A stretch of 64,000 nucleotides of DNA from Secundilactobacillus mixtipabuli (lineage in GTDB: Bacteria; Bacillota; Bacilli; Lactobacillales; Lactobacillaceae). Positions 34,322-45,336 of this stretch are shown here, one piece after another. The notes under the pieces are model-generated. The model was given only the letters and a program-made list of their open reading frames with translations. It was not told the origin of the DNA and did no database searches. The DNA lies in assembly GCF_002217925.1 (NCBI RefSeq), contig NZ_BCMF01000005.1, positions 1-64,000 on the forward strand, read 5' to 3'. A program made the translations under genes and the position numbers. Position 1 is the first letter of the stretch, and each line of letters opens with the position of its first letter.

Positions 34322-34350
34322 AGTATAAGTTGTCTTGCCTCTGAAAGCAA
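34322..34350 (-). promoter_or_regulatory. promoter of the nrnA-like/helicase operon
   Basis: The minus strand reads TTGCTT (34345-34350), a 17-nt spacer and TATACT (34322-34327), about 40 nt before the first start codon. Confidence 0.7.
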
Positions 34351-34413
34351 GAAGCCATCACACTGACCAATTATTCTTTACTAGTCAATAATAACGCTAA
34401 TTTGTGACTCACG

Positions 34414-35547
34414 TTAACCCTTCTGAAAGTGCCTGCGCTGCTCATGCTCAAATAAATCTAACGCAATGTTTTCAAACGTAATCGGTGCTAATCCGGTCAG
34501 TGTAATGCCAAGTAGCCGGATTCCTTCTGGATTGTCTGGTAAACTCGTCATGATTTCCTTGGCCATTTGCGCATACAATCGTGGGTCATTATCCAAGAAA
34601 TCAGGTTGCGTCACGCGCTTAGTTTTAGTCTTAAAATCACCGTAGCGAACTTTTAACACCAATGTCCGCCCGTGCATCTGCTGTTTCTTGACCGTTTCTG
34701 CTAACATGCCAGCCAACTTATCTAACTGCGTATCAACGGCACTGCGGGTCATTAAAAACGGCCAATAAGTCGTTTCATTGCCGATTGATTTTCGTTCCCG
34801 CTGATATTCGACTGGCCGGTCATCCGCCCCACGGACTCGCTGGTACAAGATTTCACCAAAACGGCCAAACTTGTTGATTAAATCCAGTTCATCCCAGGCA
34901 AATAAGTCCTGCCCGTTTAGAATGTTGAGTTCGTGCATCCTAGGAACGGTTTTCTTGCCGACCCCGCGGAAGCGTTCAATCGGTAATTTCATCAAAAAAT
35001 CATGGGCATCCTCTGCATGAATGATGGTAATGCCGACTGGTTTACGATAATCCGAAGCTTCTTTTGCCAGAAATTTACTGTAAGAGATGCCAATGGAACT
35101 TGTTAGATGCGTCTGATCCCAGATTTCCGCTTGTAAACGGACTGCTAGTTCAACGGGATCAGCGATTGCTAACTTATTTTTAGTCACGTCCAAGTAGGCC
35201 TCATCAAAAGCCACGGTTTCGATAATATCGGTGTATTCGTGAAAGATTTGGTGGATTTGATCGGAGATAGCGCGGTAATGGTGAAAATTGGGCGTGACAA
35301 AGATTGCTTTGGGACACAGCTTTAACGCCTGCTGGGATGGCATGGCAGAGTGAACGCCAAATTTTCGGGCCACATAGTTGGCAGTTGTTACCACACCGCG
35401 ACCGCCCGTCTGCCGCGGATCACGCGAAATCACCAGTGGCTGTCTTTTATAGGCTGGCGTATCTCGTTGTTCGATGGAGGCGTAGAAGGCATCCATATCC
35501 ACATGTAGAATGCGTCGGCTGTCGTCGACATGCACTAGATTATCCAA
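34414..35547 (-). CDS. dinB: DNA polymerase IV (Y-family)
   Basis: The 377-residue translesion polymerase has the N-terminal [15 protein letters not shown], the metal-binding [11 protein letters not shown], palm [17 protein letters not shown] and the HhH motif [12 protein letters not shown]; the C-terminal little-finger domain follows. It bypasses lesions with low fidelity. The start is TTG 35547; the poly-G tract of the binding site (AAAGGGGGG) lies about 7 nt upstream. No beta-clamp motif was located with certainty; the C-terminal LFEHEQRR is not canonical. I see no SOS box immediately upstream. Confidence 0.93.
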   Translation of the reverse strand: MDNLVHVDDSRRILHVDMDAFYASIEQRDTPAYKRQPLVISRDPRQTGGRGVVTTANYVARKFGVHSAMPSQQALKLCPKAIFVTPNFHHYRAISDQIHQIFHEYTDIIETVAFDEAYLDVTKNKLAIADPVELAVRLQAEIWDQTHLTSSIGISYSKFLAKEASDYRKPVGITIIHAEDAHDFLMKLPIERFRGVGKKTVPRMHELNILNGQDLFAWDELDLINKFGRFGEILYQRVRGADDRPVEYQRERKSIGNETTYWPFLMTRSAVDTQLDKLAGMLAETVKKQQMHGRTLVLKVRYGDFKTKTKRVTQPDFLDNDPRLYAQMAKEIMTSLPDNPEGIRLLGITLTGLAPITFENIALDLFEHEQRRHFQKG

Positions 35548-35566
35548 ATAACCGCCCCCCTTTAAA

Positions 35567-35597
35567 TAAAAAAATCTCCCTAAGCAATAGGGAGATC
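35567..35597 (-). terminator. yajC terminator
   Basis: On the minus strand GATCTCCCTA / TAGGGAGAT is followed by TTTTTTTATT, directly after yajC and before dinB. Confidence 0.88.
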
Positions 35598-35601
35598 AAA
35601 G

Positions 35602-36024
35602 CTACTTATCAGCTTTAGTATCATCTGATGAATCATCCGTTGCGGCGTCTGAAGGTGTTTCCTCAGTCGTCTCTGCAGTTTTTTCTTCAGCTGGTTTTTG
35701 TTCAGTTGCTGCAGCACTAGTCACTTCACTAGCGGCAGAACGTTGGGTCACTGATGCAATCGCATTAAGGTCAAAGACCAAGTAAATACCATCACAATCA
35801 AGTGTCACTGTCTTAGCTTCCATGTTGATCTCATCGATCACACCGTGAAGTCGACCAATTGTAACAACGTGATCGCCCTTTTTCAATTGGTTCAATGTAT
35901 CTTGATGCTTCTTTTGTTGCTTGCGTTGTGGCCGGATCATCAAGAAATACATCGCAACGATCATTACCACAATCAACAACATGCTGGAATAACTCCCAGC
36001 GTTCGAGCTTGCTAAAACGTTCAA
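35602..36024 (-). CDS. yajC: preprotein translocase subunit YajC
   Basis: The 140-residue protein has one N-terminal membrane helix (MLLIVVMIVAMYFLMIRPQR), the invariant IRPQRKQQKKHQ after it, and the LKKGDHVVTIGRLHGVI core. An acidic, Ala/Thr/Glu-rich tail extends from about residue 90. YajC is an accessory part of the SecDF-YajC complex. The TTG at 36024 is favoured (GGTGG 9 nt upstream); a GTG at 36033 abuts the same site. It lies 64 nt after tgt, a common order. Confidence 0.93.
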   Translation of the reverse strand: MNVLASSNAGSYSSMLLIVVMIVAMYFLMIRPQRKQQKKHQDTLNQLKKGDHVVTIGRLHGVIDEINMEAKTVTLDCDGIYLVFDLNAIASVTQRSAASEVTSAAATEQKPAEEKTAETTEETPSDAATDDSSDDTKADK

Positions 36025-36088
36025 ATCTTTCACCCACCTTTGTCTACTGTATAATTTAACAAAAATTCGGCTATCAGTCTATCAAATA

Positions 36089-37234
<1,146 letters not shown>

Positions 37235-37258
37235 TTATTTCCTCCGTACTTAACTAAT

Positions 37259-37292
37259 AACGGCCCCTTGCTGTAATCAGCAAAAGGTCGTT
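37259..37292 (-). repeat. hairpin in the queA-tgt gap
   Basis: AACG-CC-TTGCTG / CAGCAA-GG-CGTT with a four-base loop, with no T-run on the coding strand. It is within the 70-nt gap; it may act as a processing or attenuation element. Confidence 0.5.
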
Positions 37293-37301
37293 GATCATGA
37301 C

Positions 37302-38336
37302 TTATTTAATAAACATAGCATCGCCAAAGCTAAAGAAGCGGTAGCGCTCATCAATAGCATGCTGATAGGCGTTCAAAATATTTTTGCGACCAGTAAAGGC
37401 TGCTACCAGCATAACCAAGGTCGATTTTGGCAGATGGAAGTTGGTTATAAACGCATCGACCACTTGCCATTGATATCCAGGTTTAATGAAAATATCGGTC
37501 CAGCCAGAATCAGCCTTGATCTCGCCGTTAAACTTGGTCCCAATGGTTTCTAGCGTCCGAATCGAAGTGGTCCCCGTGGCGATGATTCGGCCGCCATTGG
37601 CACGGACATCATTCAGCGTCTTGGCTGATTCTTCAGACAGCTGATAAAACTCGGAATGCATCTTGTGATCCTCAATGTTCTTTTCATCAACCGGCCGGAA
37701 TGTCCCAAGTCCCACGTGTAAGGTCAGGTAGACCAATTTAGCACCCTTGTCCTGAACTTTTTGAAGCAAGTCCTTCGTCCAATGAAGTCCGGCCGTTGGC
37801 GCTGCCGCCGAACCAGGTGTTTTCGCGTAAACGGTCTGATACCGCTCCGGATCATCCAACTTTTCCTTAATGTATGGCGGTAACGGCATTTCGCCGAGTT
37901 GGTTGAGAATTTCCATAAAAATCCCATCATAGTGAAATTCAATCATTCGACCGCCATGTTCCAATTCCTCAGTCACGGTTGCTGTTAGCAGACCATCACC
38001 GAAGCTAAGCGTGGAACCAACCTTCATTTTCTTAGCCGGTTTCATCAGTGTTTCCCATTCATCACCCTTGGTATTATGCAAGAGTAACGTTTCGACGTGG
38101 CCGCCAGTCTCTGGCTTAATGCCGTAAATTCTGGCTGGCATGACCCGCGAATTGTTCATCACAACGGCATCGCCAGGATTCAAGTAATCCAGAATATCAT
38201 AAAAATGCTTATCAGCCAGAGCACCGGTTTGATGGTCTAGAACGAGTAACCGTGAGGCATCACGTTTCTCAATGGGTGTCTGAGCAATTAGTTCGTGCGG
38301 TAAATCATAATCGAAGTCTTCAGTTGTTAGTGTCAT
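37302..38336 (-). CDS. queA: S-adenosylmethionine:tRNA ribosyltransferase-isomerase
   Basis: The 344-residue enzyme converts preQ1-tRNA to epoxyqueuosine-tRNA. QueA signatures are [45 protein letters not shown] and [14 protein letters not shown] 38336 has AAAGGA 8 nt upstream; an upstream in-frame extension overlaps ruvB and is not used. It lies between ruvB and tgt, the usual ruvAB-queA-tgt-yajC order in Firmicutes. Confidence 0.96.
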   Translation of the reverse strand: MTLTTEDFDYDLPHELIAQTPIEKRDASRLLVLDHQTGALADKHFYDILDYLNPGDAVVMNNSRVMPARIYGIKPETGGHVETLLLHNTKGDEWETLMKPAKKMKVGSTLSFGDGLLTATVTEELEHGGRMIEFHYDGIFMEILNQLGEMPLPPYIKEKLDDPERYQTVYAKTPGSAAAPTAGLHWTKDLLQKVQDKGAKLVYLTLHVGLGTFRPVDEKNIEDHKMHSEFYQLSEESAKTLNDVRANGGRIIATGTTSIRTLETIGTKFNGEIKADSGWTDIFIKPGYQWQVVDAFITNFHLPKSTLVMLVAAFTGRKNILNAYQHAIDERYRFFSFGDAMFIK

Positions 38337-38349
38337 GATGAAGGTCCTT

Positions 38350-39363
38350 TCACTTTTTGTCTGGTGAGATACCAAGGTGTTCATAGGCCAATGACGTTAC
38401 CATTCGGCCACGGGCAGTCCGTTTAATAAAGCCTTTTTGAAGCAGGAATGGCTCGTACATTTCAGCGACCGTGTCGGTTTCTTCACCGATGTTAGCCGCT
38501 AAAGTATTCAGCCCAACTGGGCCGCCATTATAAAATTTGATCATGGTTTTCAGTAGTTTAATGTCCGTTTGATCCAAGCCTTCGTCATCGACCTGGAGCA
38601 TTTTAAGCGCCTGTTGAACAATCGATCGGTCAATCGAATCGTGATGTTCCGAAACTTCAGCAAAGTCACGGATCCGCTTCAAGAGACGATTGGCGATTCG
38701 TGGCGTGCCCCGAGAACGGAGCGCAATTTCGTGTGCCCCTTCTTCTTGGATGGGCGAATTTAAAATGCCGGCTGAACGTTTCACGATCTGTTCCAGTTCT
38801 GCCGTATTGTAATACGCCATGTGACCCACGATCCCAAAGCGGTCTCGTAACGGTGCTGACAATAAGCCCGCCCGAGTCGTCGCGCCAATTAACGTAAACG
38901 GCGGCAACGGGAAGTGAATGGGGTGAGCCGTTGGTCCCTGCCCCACAACAATATCAATAAAGAAATCTTCCATTGCAGAATACAGCATTTCTTCAACCAC
39001 TTTAGGTAACCGATGGATTTCATCAATAAATAATACGTCGCCTGGGTTCAGTTCGTTGAGCAGCGCCACCAGGTCACCCGTCTTTTCGATCGCAGGTCCG
39101 CTGGTCGTTTTGATACCAACCTGCATCTCACTGGCAATGATCATGGCTAACGTCGTCTTCCCTAATCCGGGAGGGCCGTACAAAAGAACGTGATCCAGCG
39201 CTTCTTCACGCTTTTTAGCCGCCCGAATATAAACACTCAGTTCGCGTTTTAAAGCCGCCTGCCCAATGTAAGTTGACAAACTGCTTGGTCGAAGCGACTG
39301 TTCAATGGATGTTTCAGCTTCATCTTGTTTATCGCCCGCAACTATTCGGTCATCTTCAGCCAT
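38350..39363 (-). CDS. ruvB: Holliday junction branch migration helicase RuvB
   Basis: The 337-residue AAA+ motor has [14 protein letters not shown] (Walker A), LFIDEIHRL (Walker B), [10 protein letters not shown] (sensor I), the RFG arginine finger and the [16 protein letters not shown] sensor II. It drives branch migration with RuvA. ATG 39363 follows an AAGGGGG tract. It is in operon with ruvA (30-nt gap) and queA. Confidence 0.97.
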   Translation of the reverse strand: MAEDDRIVAGDKQDEAETSIEQSLRPSSLSTYIGQAALKRELSVYIRAAKKREEALDHVLLYGPPGLGKTTLAMIIASEMQVGIKTTSGPAIEKTGDLVALLNELNPGDVLFIDEIHRLPKVVEEMLYSAMEDFFIDIVVGQGPTAHPIHFPLPPFTLIGATTRAGLLSAPLRDRFGIVGHMAYYNTAELEQIVKRSAGILNSPIQEEGAHEIALRSRGTPRIANRLLKRIRDFAEVSEHHDSIDRSIVQQALKMLQVDDEGLDQTDIKLLKTMIKFYNGGPVGLNTLAANIGEETDTVAEMYEPFLLQKGFIKRTARGRMVTSLAYEHLGISPDKK

Positions 39364-39393
39364 CTGCTCGCCCCCTTCTTATCCATTATGACG

Positions 39394-39993
39394 CTACTTC
39401 GTTAATAACTTAAGTGCTGCGCTTAAATAAGCATCCGTTGTCTGTTCGGGTTCGTTTTGCAACCCTTTTTCAACCCGTTTAATGTCGCGATCCTTATAAC
39501 CAAGCGCCGTTAGTGCCGCTAAAGCATCTGCTAAGGCCGCGTTGTCCGTTGCCGAAATCACCGTCTTGGGCTGATCAAATAAACTGCCGGCAGAAAAGTC
39601 CTCTAACTTATCTTTCAGATCCAGGACAATCTGTTGCGCCGTCTTTTTACCGATACCAGGAAACTTAGTGAGATAAGTCACGTTGTTTTGACTGATCGCT
39701 TCAACGATAGCCTGCTGGTCACCATTGGCTAAAATAGCTAACGCGCTCTTCGCCCCAATACCAGATACCGCCAACAGTTTTTCAAACAGCTGTTTTTCCT
39801 TTAACGAACTGAAACCATATAACGTTTGAGCTGTGTCACTAATCGTTTGATGAATATAAATTTTCGTCAGGTTGTCACCGACTTCAAATCGAAAGGGATT
39901 CGCCACCCGAATCAAATAACCCACCCCGTTAACATCCAACACCACATAGGCGGGTTGAATATCGACAACTTTACCATTTAAATACTCATACAT
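39394..39993 (-). CDS. ruvA: Holliday junction-binding protein RuvA
   Basis: The 199-residue protein has domain I (MYEYLNGKVVDIQPAYVVLD), two HhH motifs (LLAVSGIGAKSALAIL and KFPGIGKKTAQQIVLDLKDKL) and a C-terminal domain III helical bundle (ALAALTALGYKDRDIKRV). It binds four-way junctions. ATG 39993 has GGAG 11 nt upstream and gives the usual length; the upstream frame to 40056 is not coding. It is the first gene of the ruvA - ruvB - queA - tgt - yajC cluster. Confidence 0.96.
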   Translation of the reverse strand: MYEYLNGKVVDIQPAYVVLDVNGVGYLIRVANPFRFEVGDNLTKIYIHQTISDTAQTLYGFSSLKEKQLFEKLLAVSGIGAKSALAILANGDQQAIVEAISQNNVTYLTKFPGIGKKTAQQIVLDLKDKLEDFSAGSLFDQPKTVISATDNAALADALAALTALGYKDRDIKRVEKGLQNEPEQTTDAYLSAALKLLTK

Positions 39994-40023
39994 AATGATG
40001 ATAGCTCCAGTTCTATAATTTAC

Positions 40024-40038
40024 GTAAACGTATGTTTG
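40024..40038. promoter_or_regulatory. possible LexA-type SOS box upstream of ruvA
   Basis: On the minus strand CAAACATACGTTTAC resembles the Bacillus LexA operator CGAACRNRYGTTYG, with substitutions in both outer positions. It lies about 30-45 nt upstream of the ruvA ATG. ruvAB is SOS-controlled in B. subtilis, but the match is imperfect. Confidence 0.35.
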
Positions 40039-40114
40039 CTTATGAGATTGTAACATGAATGACAGCCGACAGGCAAGATGTCAGAGCAAGGAAACGAACC
40101 GACAGCAGCAACAG

Positions 40115-40161
40115 AAAACGACTTATCGACATCAAATGAAAACGCCGATAAGTCGTTTTTA
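40115..40161. terminator. terminator downstream of the surface-protein gene
   Basis: AAAACGACTTATCG / CGATAAGTCGTTTT stem, with Ts on both strands. It is about 20 nt past the stop of the LPQTG gene, and also precedes the ruvA promoter region. Confidence 0.85.
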
Positions 40162-40182
40162 ATAATTCAATTTGACAAGTTA

Positions 40183-43100
40183 CTATTCATCGTCACGTTT
40201 CTTCCGTCTGAAGCCAAATGCAGCTAATATGCCCAGTAAGCCAAGACCAATCGTCGCCCCAACAGGCGTTTCGTTTTCGCCAGTCTGTGGCAGCTTGTTT
40301 TGTTCAGTCGCTGCCTTAGCAACGCTAGTTGATTTGGCTACAGTAGCTTGACCGCCACTGACCGACTCGCTTTGACTGGTACCGTCACCATTGGCATCTG
40401 TCGAATCAGCTGTTGAACCGTCAGGCTGTGAATCAGTCGCTGCGCCCTTGTCTGCGTCCGCAGTTAATGGCTCATTGTTCACAGGTGTTTCGACTCCAGT
40501 TCCATTTTCAGGGACCGTCGGCGTCTCACCAGTGGTGCCATTAGGATTCGTTGGCGTCTCATCAGTCGGCCCACCAGGAGTTGAGGTAGTAGAACTAATT
40601 TTGGTATAACGAACAGTTTGAAGATCTGTAGCCCCGTAGCCTGGTTGATCGTACACACCAGTGCCCGTCGCATTAAATTTCGGGGTGTGATTTGCGATGT
40701 AAGCATTCATACTATCACTCGTGAATGGCGTAACGGAAAATGGAGTATCTTGATTCCATGGCACTACAACCGGATCTGTTGAAATTGTAGCAGTGTAACC
40801 GTCAACAGCAACTTCAGCCGCCGTCAAAGCAGGCACTAAAATCTCATCTGAACCTTTGGCATTCCAATCTACCGTTCCATCAAGTGTCGTCCATGGGCTA
40901 TAAGTAAGCTTGCCGTTTTTGTCTAAACGAGCTTCCCGTTTCACGATGACGGTCTTATTCAGATACTTTGGATTTTTAGGACTATAAGTATAATCCCCCT
41001 CAGCTTGCGCATATACGGAAATAAATCCCCGCAAGTACTCAATCTGGGTCCCTGATGGATCTTTAGTATCGACGCCTGGATGATCCACACTATACGTATT
41101 AGCTGTATAGTTAACCGTCCGTTTGACCGTCGCTAGATAGCCAGTTGCCGCTGGCGTGGTTTGATCCTTAATTTGGTCATTGAATTGTGAACTTGTATAT
41201 CCGCTGCCGTCCGTAGCTGGGTCTGTGTTAACAACAGTAGCTGTATAGCCACTTACAGCATCAGTCGGAATGGACCCAGTCAATTCAGCTTCGGGAACCA
41301 AAACCGTGTTGGTCCCATCAGTTGTCCAATCACTGTAAACCACTGCACCGGTGCTAGCATCCACACTAGCGGTTCGACTGACACTGACGGTTTCTGTTGC
41401 CGTTTCAGCACGTGTGTAATCACCCGTATAGTCCGTTACAACGTTGATTGTCCCCGTCAAATACTGTTTTTGGGTCCCCGCTGGATCATTAGGTCCGCCA
41501 GGATTGCTCGTGGTATAAATAATTTTGGTATAGTGTACCGTTTGAAGATCCGTAGCCCCATAGCCTGGTTGATCATAAATGCCGGTACCCGTGGCATAAT
41601 TTTTAGTCGTGTGATTTGCGATGTAAGCATTCATACTATCACTGGTAAATGGTGCAACTAAAAATGGCTGATCTTTGTTCCAGTCTACAACAACCGGATC
41701 CGTTGAAATGGTAGCAGTGAATCCGCCTACTGCGACCTCAGCCGCCGTCAAAGCAGGAACTAAAATTTTATCCGCACCGTTTGCATTCCAGTCTACCGTG
41801 CCATCAAGTGTCGTCCAAGGACTATAAGTCACCTTGCCGTTTTGATCTAAACGGGCTTCCCGTTTCACGATAACGGTCTTATTTAGATACTTAGGATACT
41901 TAGGATTTTTAGGACTATAAGTATAATCCCCCTCAGCTTGCGCATATACGGAAATGAATCCTCGCAAGTACGCAATCTGAGTCCCAACTGGATCATCAGC
42001 GCCACCAGGATCATCCACACTGAACACGTTAGCTGTATAGTTAACCGTTCGTTTGATTGTTGCACTATAACCACTATCACCTAAAACACTTTGACGTTTA
42101 AAATCAGCGAGAGTATATGCAGCTCCGTTAGTGACGTCACTGACTGTATAGTCTTGAACAATCAAAGACGGATCGCTAGCCTTTAACTCAGGGGCTAAGA
42201 CCGTACTGTCATCTGTATCGGCATCGTCGGTACCATCAATTGTCCAGTTACTATAGGTAACATTGCCGTTGGTATCTAAACTAGCGGTTCGGCTGAGCTC
42301 AACGGTGCTTGTCGTTGTGCTCGTATGAGCTCCCTGGCCATCAGTTTCAACAGTCAGTGTCCCTGTCAAATAGTTCAATTGGGTCCCTACAGGATCATTA
42401 GCTGACCCCGCTTGGCCTTTTGTATAAGTGATTGGGGTATAGGTTGCTTTTTGGGTGTACGTCCCTGCATACGATGTTCCAGGAGATGGGATACCCGTTC
42501 CAATGTAATGATTAAAATCGTCACTGGTAAATTGGGCATTCGGATCTGTTTTAACATTGTAGCCGGCACGTGCGGCTGTGGTTTCCGTCAAAGCTGGAAT
42601 TAAAACCTCGTCTGCGCCGTCCGCATTCCAGTCCACGGTCCCATCACTGGTTGTCCATGCACTATAAACCACCTTGCCGTTCACGATTTTGGCTTCCCGT
42701 TTCACAGCAACACCACCATTCGATGGTGCAGCCACGGTACCAGAACCAATACTCGTCTTTTGCGTGTAGCCACCTTCGCCCTGAACGAAATGAGTGATTG
42801 TTCCCCGCAAATAAGCAATCTGAGTCCCGGCTGGATCATCCGCACCGCCAGGATTATCTACACTGTACGCCTTGGCTGTATAGTTAACCGTTCGTTTGAT
42901 TGTTGCACTATAGCCGTTATCACCTAAAGTACTGTGACTCTTAAATTGACCAATCGTATAAGCGGTTCCGTTGGTGATGCCATTAATTGTATAGCCTTTC
43001 ACAGCCAAAGAAGAATCTGTAGCCGTCAATTCAGGAACCAAGACGGTACTGTCATCTGTATTGGTACTGTTGCTACCATCAATCGTCCAGCTACTGTACG

Positions 43101-45336
43101 CCACATTGCCGTTGACGTCTAAACTAGCGGTTCGGCTGAGCGAAACCGTGCTCGTTGTTTTGCTCGTGTAATCCCCAGTTCCGTCAGTTTCAATATTGAT
43201 TGTTCCCGTCAAATAGTTAGCTTGGGTTCCTTTAGGAGCATCAGTCCCACCTGGCTGGTCCTTTGTGTAAGTAATTGGTGTATACGTTGCCTTCTGGGTA
43301 TACACGCCTGCATACGACGTACCAGGAGATGGGATACCCGTGCCAATGTAATGATTAAAATCATCACTAGTAAATTGAGTATTCGGATCTGTTGTAACCG
43401 TGTAGCCAGCACGAGCGGCTGTGGTTTCCGTCAAAGCAGGAATTAAAATTTCGTCTGCGCCGTCCGCATTCCAGTCCACGGTCCCATCACTGGTTGTCCA
43501 TGCACTATAAACCACCTTGCCGTTCACGATTTTGGCTTCCCGTTTCACAGCAACACCACCATTCGATGGTGCAGCCACGGTACCATAACCAATACTCGTC
43601 TTTTGCGTGTAGCCACCTTCGCCCTGCACGAAGTGAGTGATTGTTCCCCGCAGATAGGCGATCTGAGTTCCCGCTGGATCAGTGGCGCTACCAGGATTAT
43701 CCGCACTGTACGTTTTGGCCTGATAGGTAACCGTTCGTGTTAAGGTCACGCTACGACTATTTTGTTTCTTAAATTGGCCAAGCGTATAAGTAGTGCCATT
43801 AGTGACAGTATCCGTATAGCCATTAACAGCCACAGACGGATCACTGGCTGTCAATTCCGGAACCAAAATTGTATCATCAGTTGAATCAGCGGCACCATCA
43901 GCCGTCCAATCACTATAGGTCACAGCACCCTTTTGTAGACTAGCCGTTCGACTCAGTTTAACCGTGGTGGTGGTTGGCGTATGCGTGTAATCACCCGCAT
44001 AGTTAGTGACGACATTAATCGTCGCTGACAAATTGCTTAATTGGGTACCCAATGGATCAGTAGTTCCACCAGGATTATCAACCGTATAAGTTCTTGCAGT
44101 ATAAGTTGCCGTTTGCGTAACTGCAGCTGAATAGCCCTGTTGTGCGGGACTGCCCCCAGAACTTGGGTGGTACGGCGCAATGTGCGCATCCATATCAGCA
44201 CTCGTGTAGGCGTCATCTGTACCGCCATCTTTCGCTACTTTAACTGTATAACCGGTCCGCGCGGCTGTTGCCTCATCCAAGGCTGGAATCAAAATCTCCT
44301 TTGACCCGTCCGCATTCCAATCAACCGTGCCATCACTCGTCGTCCAAGGACTATAAATAACCTTGCCATCAACGACTTTGGCTTCCCGCTTCACCTTCAC
44401 ATTCGTTTGTGTGGGAGCAGCTACGGTACCAGTGCCAATATACGCATTCGACGTATAATCCCCGGTACCTTGCACAGAACGGGAAATAAAGCCCTGCAAA
44501 TAGGCAATTTGAGTCTCCAATGGATCAGTAGCGCTACCCGGATTTGAGACTGAATATATTTTATCAGCAGTTGTTGCCTGCGGCGTATCCGTATCACTTT
44601 CAACTGATCCAACGCGACTTTCGATTGGAATGATGTCGCCCGAATCACCTACCACAAACAGTGTGCCACTGCCAGCAACTAAAACTGATCTGTCATAATT
44701 GTTAATGTATGCCTTGATTTCAGTAGCCGACATGCCACTAGTCGCCGTTTTTAAATCTGTCAGTGCAGCGGCTTGTTTACTAACACTGGTTGGCCCAGAG
44801 TTCTCACTGACAGGCGATACACGCTTAGCCTCATCATTTGCTGATGAGGCGGTCTTTTCTTGATTTAAATTGGTAGATTGAGTTGACTCTTTTGCACTAT
44901 CAGTGCTTGGTGTCGTCACCTCAGGAGCATCTTCTTTTACAGCTGCTTGTGATTCAGTTGATAACGATGCATCAGTAGCAGTGGCTTCTTTGGTGTTACT
45001 CGTGTCGCCTGCACTCTGATCAGTGCTTGCCTTGCCTGTACCGCTAACCGTAGCACCTTGGTCATCAGTATCAACCTTAGCAGCTGCTGTACTATCATCA
45101 GCAGTGGCCGTCTGGGCAGACGCATCTACTTTAGTTGAAACCGATTGATCACTGGTCTCAGCGTGACCGGTTACGCCACCCAAGCCCACTGTACCGGTAC
45201 CCAAAGACAACAGGAAAATACCGGCAAACAGCCAACGTTTCCCAGCCTTAAACATCTTATAGTGAACTTTTTCCTCACTAATTCTATCCAACTGCTTCCT
45301 ACTAAAACCTTGATCAGAATCAAATCGAATCTTCAT
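40183..45336 (-). CDS. large repeat-containing LPxTG surface protein (putative adhesin)
   Basis: The 1717-residue secreted protein is wall-anchored. The N terminus has a KxYKxGKxW-type signal (YKMFKAGKRWLFAGIFLLSL, around residues 27-46), then a Ser/Thr/Ala/Asp-rich low-complexity region to about residue 190. From about 265 to 1585 there are nine repeats in strict alternation A-B-A-B-A-B-A-B-A. A units share TQIAYLxG and WTTxDGTVDWNA; B units share YLTGTIN and SRTAS and an LVPEL-type motif. They recall Mub B2-like mucin-binding repeats, which is inference. A Pro/Thr/Gly spacer leads to LPQTG (1682-1686, DNA 40279-40293), a membrane helix and RRKKRDDE. ATG 45336 has GGAGGGGG 7 nt upstream. A sortase must act on it. 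Confidence 0.92.
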   Translation of the reverse strand: MKIRFDSDQGFSRKQLDRISEEKVHYKMFKAGKRWLFAGIFLLSLGTGTVGLGGVTGHAETSDQSVSTKVDASAQTATADDSTAAAKVDTDDQGATVSGTGKASTDQSAGDTSNTKEATATDASLSTESQAAVKEDAPEVTTPSTDSAKESTQSTNLNQEKTASSANDEAKRVSPVSENSGPTSVSKQAAALTDLKTATSGMSATEIKAYINNYDRSVLVAGSGTLFVVGDSGDIIPIESRVGSVESDTDTPQATTADKIYSVSNPGSATDPLETQIAYLQGFISRSVQGTGDYTSNAYIGTGTVAAPTQTNVKVKREAKVVDGKVIYSPWTTSDGTVDWNADGSKEILIPALDEATAARTGYTVKVAKDGGTDDAYTSADMDAHIAPYHPSSGGSPAQQGYSAAVTQTATYTARTYTVDNPGGTTDPLGTQLSNLSATINVVTNYAGDYTHTPTTTTVKLSRTASLQKGAVTYSDWTADGAADSTDDTILVPELTASDPSVAVNGYTDTVTNGTTYTLGQFKKQNSRSVTLTRTVTYQAKTYSADNPGSATDPAGTQIAYLRGTITHFVQGEGGYTQKTSIGYGTVAAPSNGGVAVKREAKIVNGKVVYSAWTTSDGTVDWNADGADEILIPALTETTAARAGYTVTTDPNTQFTSDDFNHYIGTGIPSPGTSYAGVYTQKATYTPITYTKDQPGGTDAPKGTQANYLTGTINIETDGTGDYTSKTTSTVSLSRTASLDVNGNVAYSSWTIDGSNSTNTDDSTVLVPELTATDSSLAVKGYTINGITNGTAYTIGQFKSHSTLGDNGYSATIKRTVNYTAKAYSVDNPGGADDPAGTQIAYLRGTITHFVQGEGGYTQKTSIGSGTVAAPSNGGVAVKREAKIVNGKVVYSAWTTSDGTVDWNADGADEVLIPALTETTAARAGYNVKTDPNAQFTSDDFNHYIGTGIPSPGTSYAGTYTQKATYTPITYTKGQAGSANDPVGTQLNYLTGTLTVETDGQGAHTSTTTSTVELSRTASLDTNGNVTYSNWTIDGTDDADTDDSTVLAPELKASDPSLIVQDYTVSDVTNGAAYTLADFKRQSVLGDSGYSATIKRTVNYTANVFSVDDPGGADDPVGTQIAYLRGFISVYAQAEGDYTYSPKNPKYPKYLNKTVIVKREARLDQNGKVTYSPWTTLDGTVDWNANGADKILVPALTAAEVAVGGFTATISTDPVVVDWNKDQPFLVAPFTSDSMNAYIANHTTKNYATGTGIYDQPGYGATDLQTVHYTKIIYTTSNPGGPNDPAGTQKQYLTGTINVVTDYTGDYTRAETATETVSVSRTASVDASTGAVVYSDWTTDGTNTVLVPEAELTGSIPTDAVSGYTATVVNTDPATDGSGYTSSQFNDQIKDQTTPAATGYLATVKRTVNYTANTYSVDHPGVDTKDPSGTQIEYLRGFISVYAQAEGDYTYSPKNPKYLNKTVIVKREARLDKNGKLTYSPWTTLDGTVDWNAKGSDEILVPALTAAEVAVDGYTATISTDPVVVPWNQDTPFSVTPFTSDSMNAYIANHTPKFNATGTGVYDQPGYGATDLQTVRYTKISSTTSTPGGPTDETPTNPNGTTGETPTVPENGTGVETPVNNEPLTADADKGAATDSQPDGSTADSTDANGDGTSQSESVSGGQATVAKSTSVAKAATEQNKLPQTGENETPVGATIGLGLLGILAAFGFRRKKRDDE
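41886..41912 (-). repeat. 9-bp tandem micro-repeat in unit A4
   Basis: GATACTTAG is present twice in tandem (41886-41894, 41895-41903) and once degenerate (41904-41912). It encodes Pro-Lys-Asn/Tyr triplets, giving PKNPKYPKY in A4 against PKNPKY in A5. Confidence 0.85.
42608..42742 (-). repeat. 135-bp exact repeat, copy 1 (unit A3)
   Basis: Identical base for base to 43451-43585. It encodes the part of the A unit around the KREAKIVNGKVVYSAWTT motif. Confidence 0.9.
43451..43585 (-). repeat. 135-bp exact repeat, copy 2 (unit A2)
   Basis: Identical to 42608-42742. The offset is 843 nt (281 codons), one A+B pair. Confidence 0.9.

Larger units (their letters stand above)
40590..44540 (-). repeat. 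alternating A/B repeat array in the surface-protein gene
   Basis: Nine units of about 375-505 nt. The unit-start motif TQxxYLxG lies near 44505 (A1), 44035 (B1), 43660 (A2), 43220 (B2), 42815 (A3), 42375 (B3), 41975 (A4), 41465 (B4) and 41040 (A5). An A+B pair is about 845 nt. Confidence 0.85.

Noticed and set aside
40183-45336. CRISPR-like or mobile repeat array at 40-45 kb
   Set aside because: The repeats are in frame inside one reading frame, are several hundred bases long and encode protein domains.
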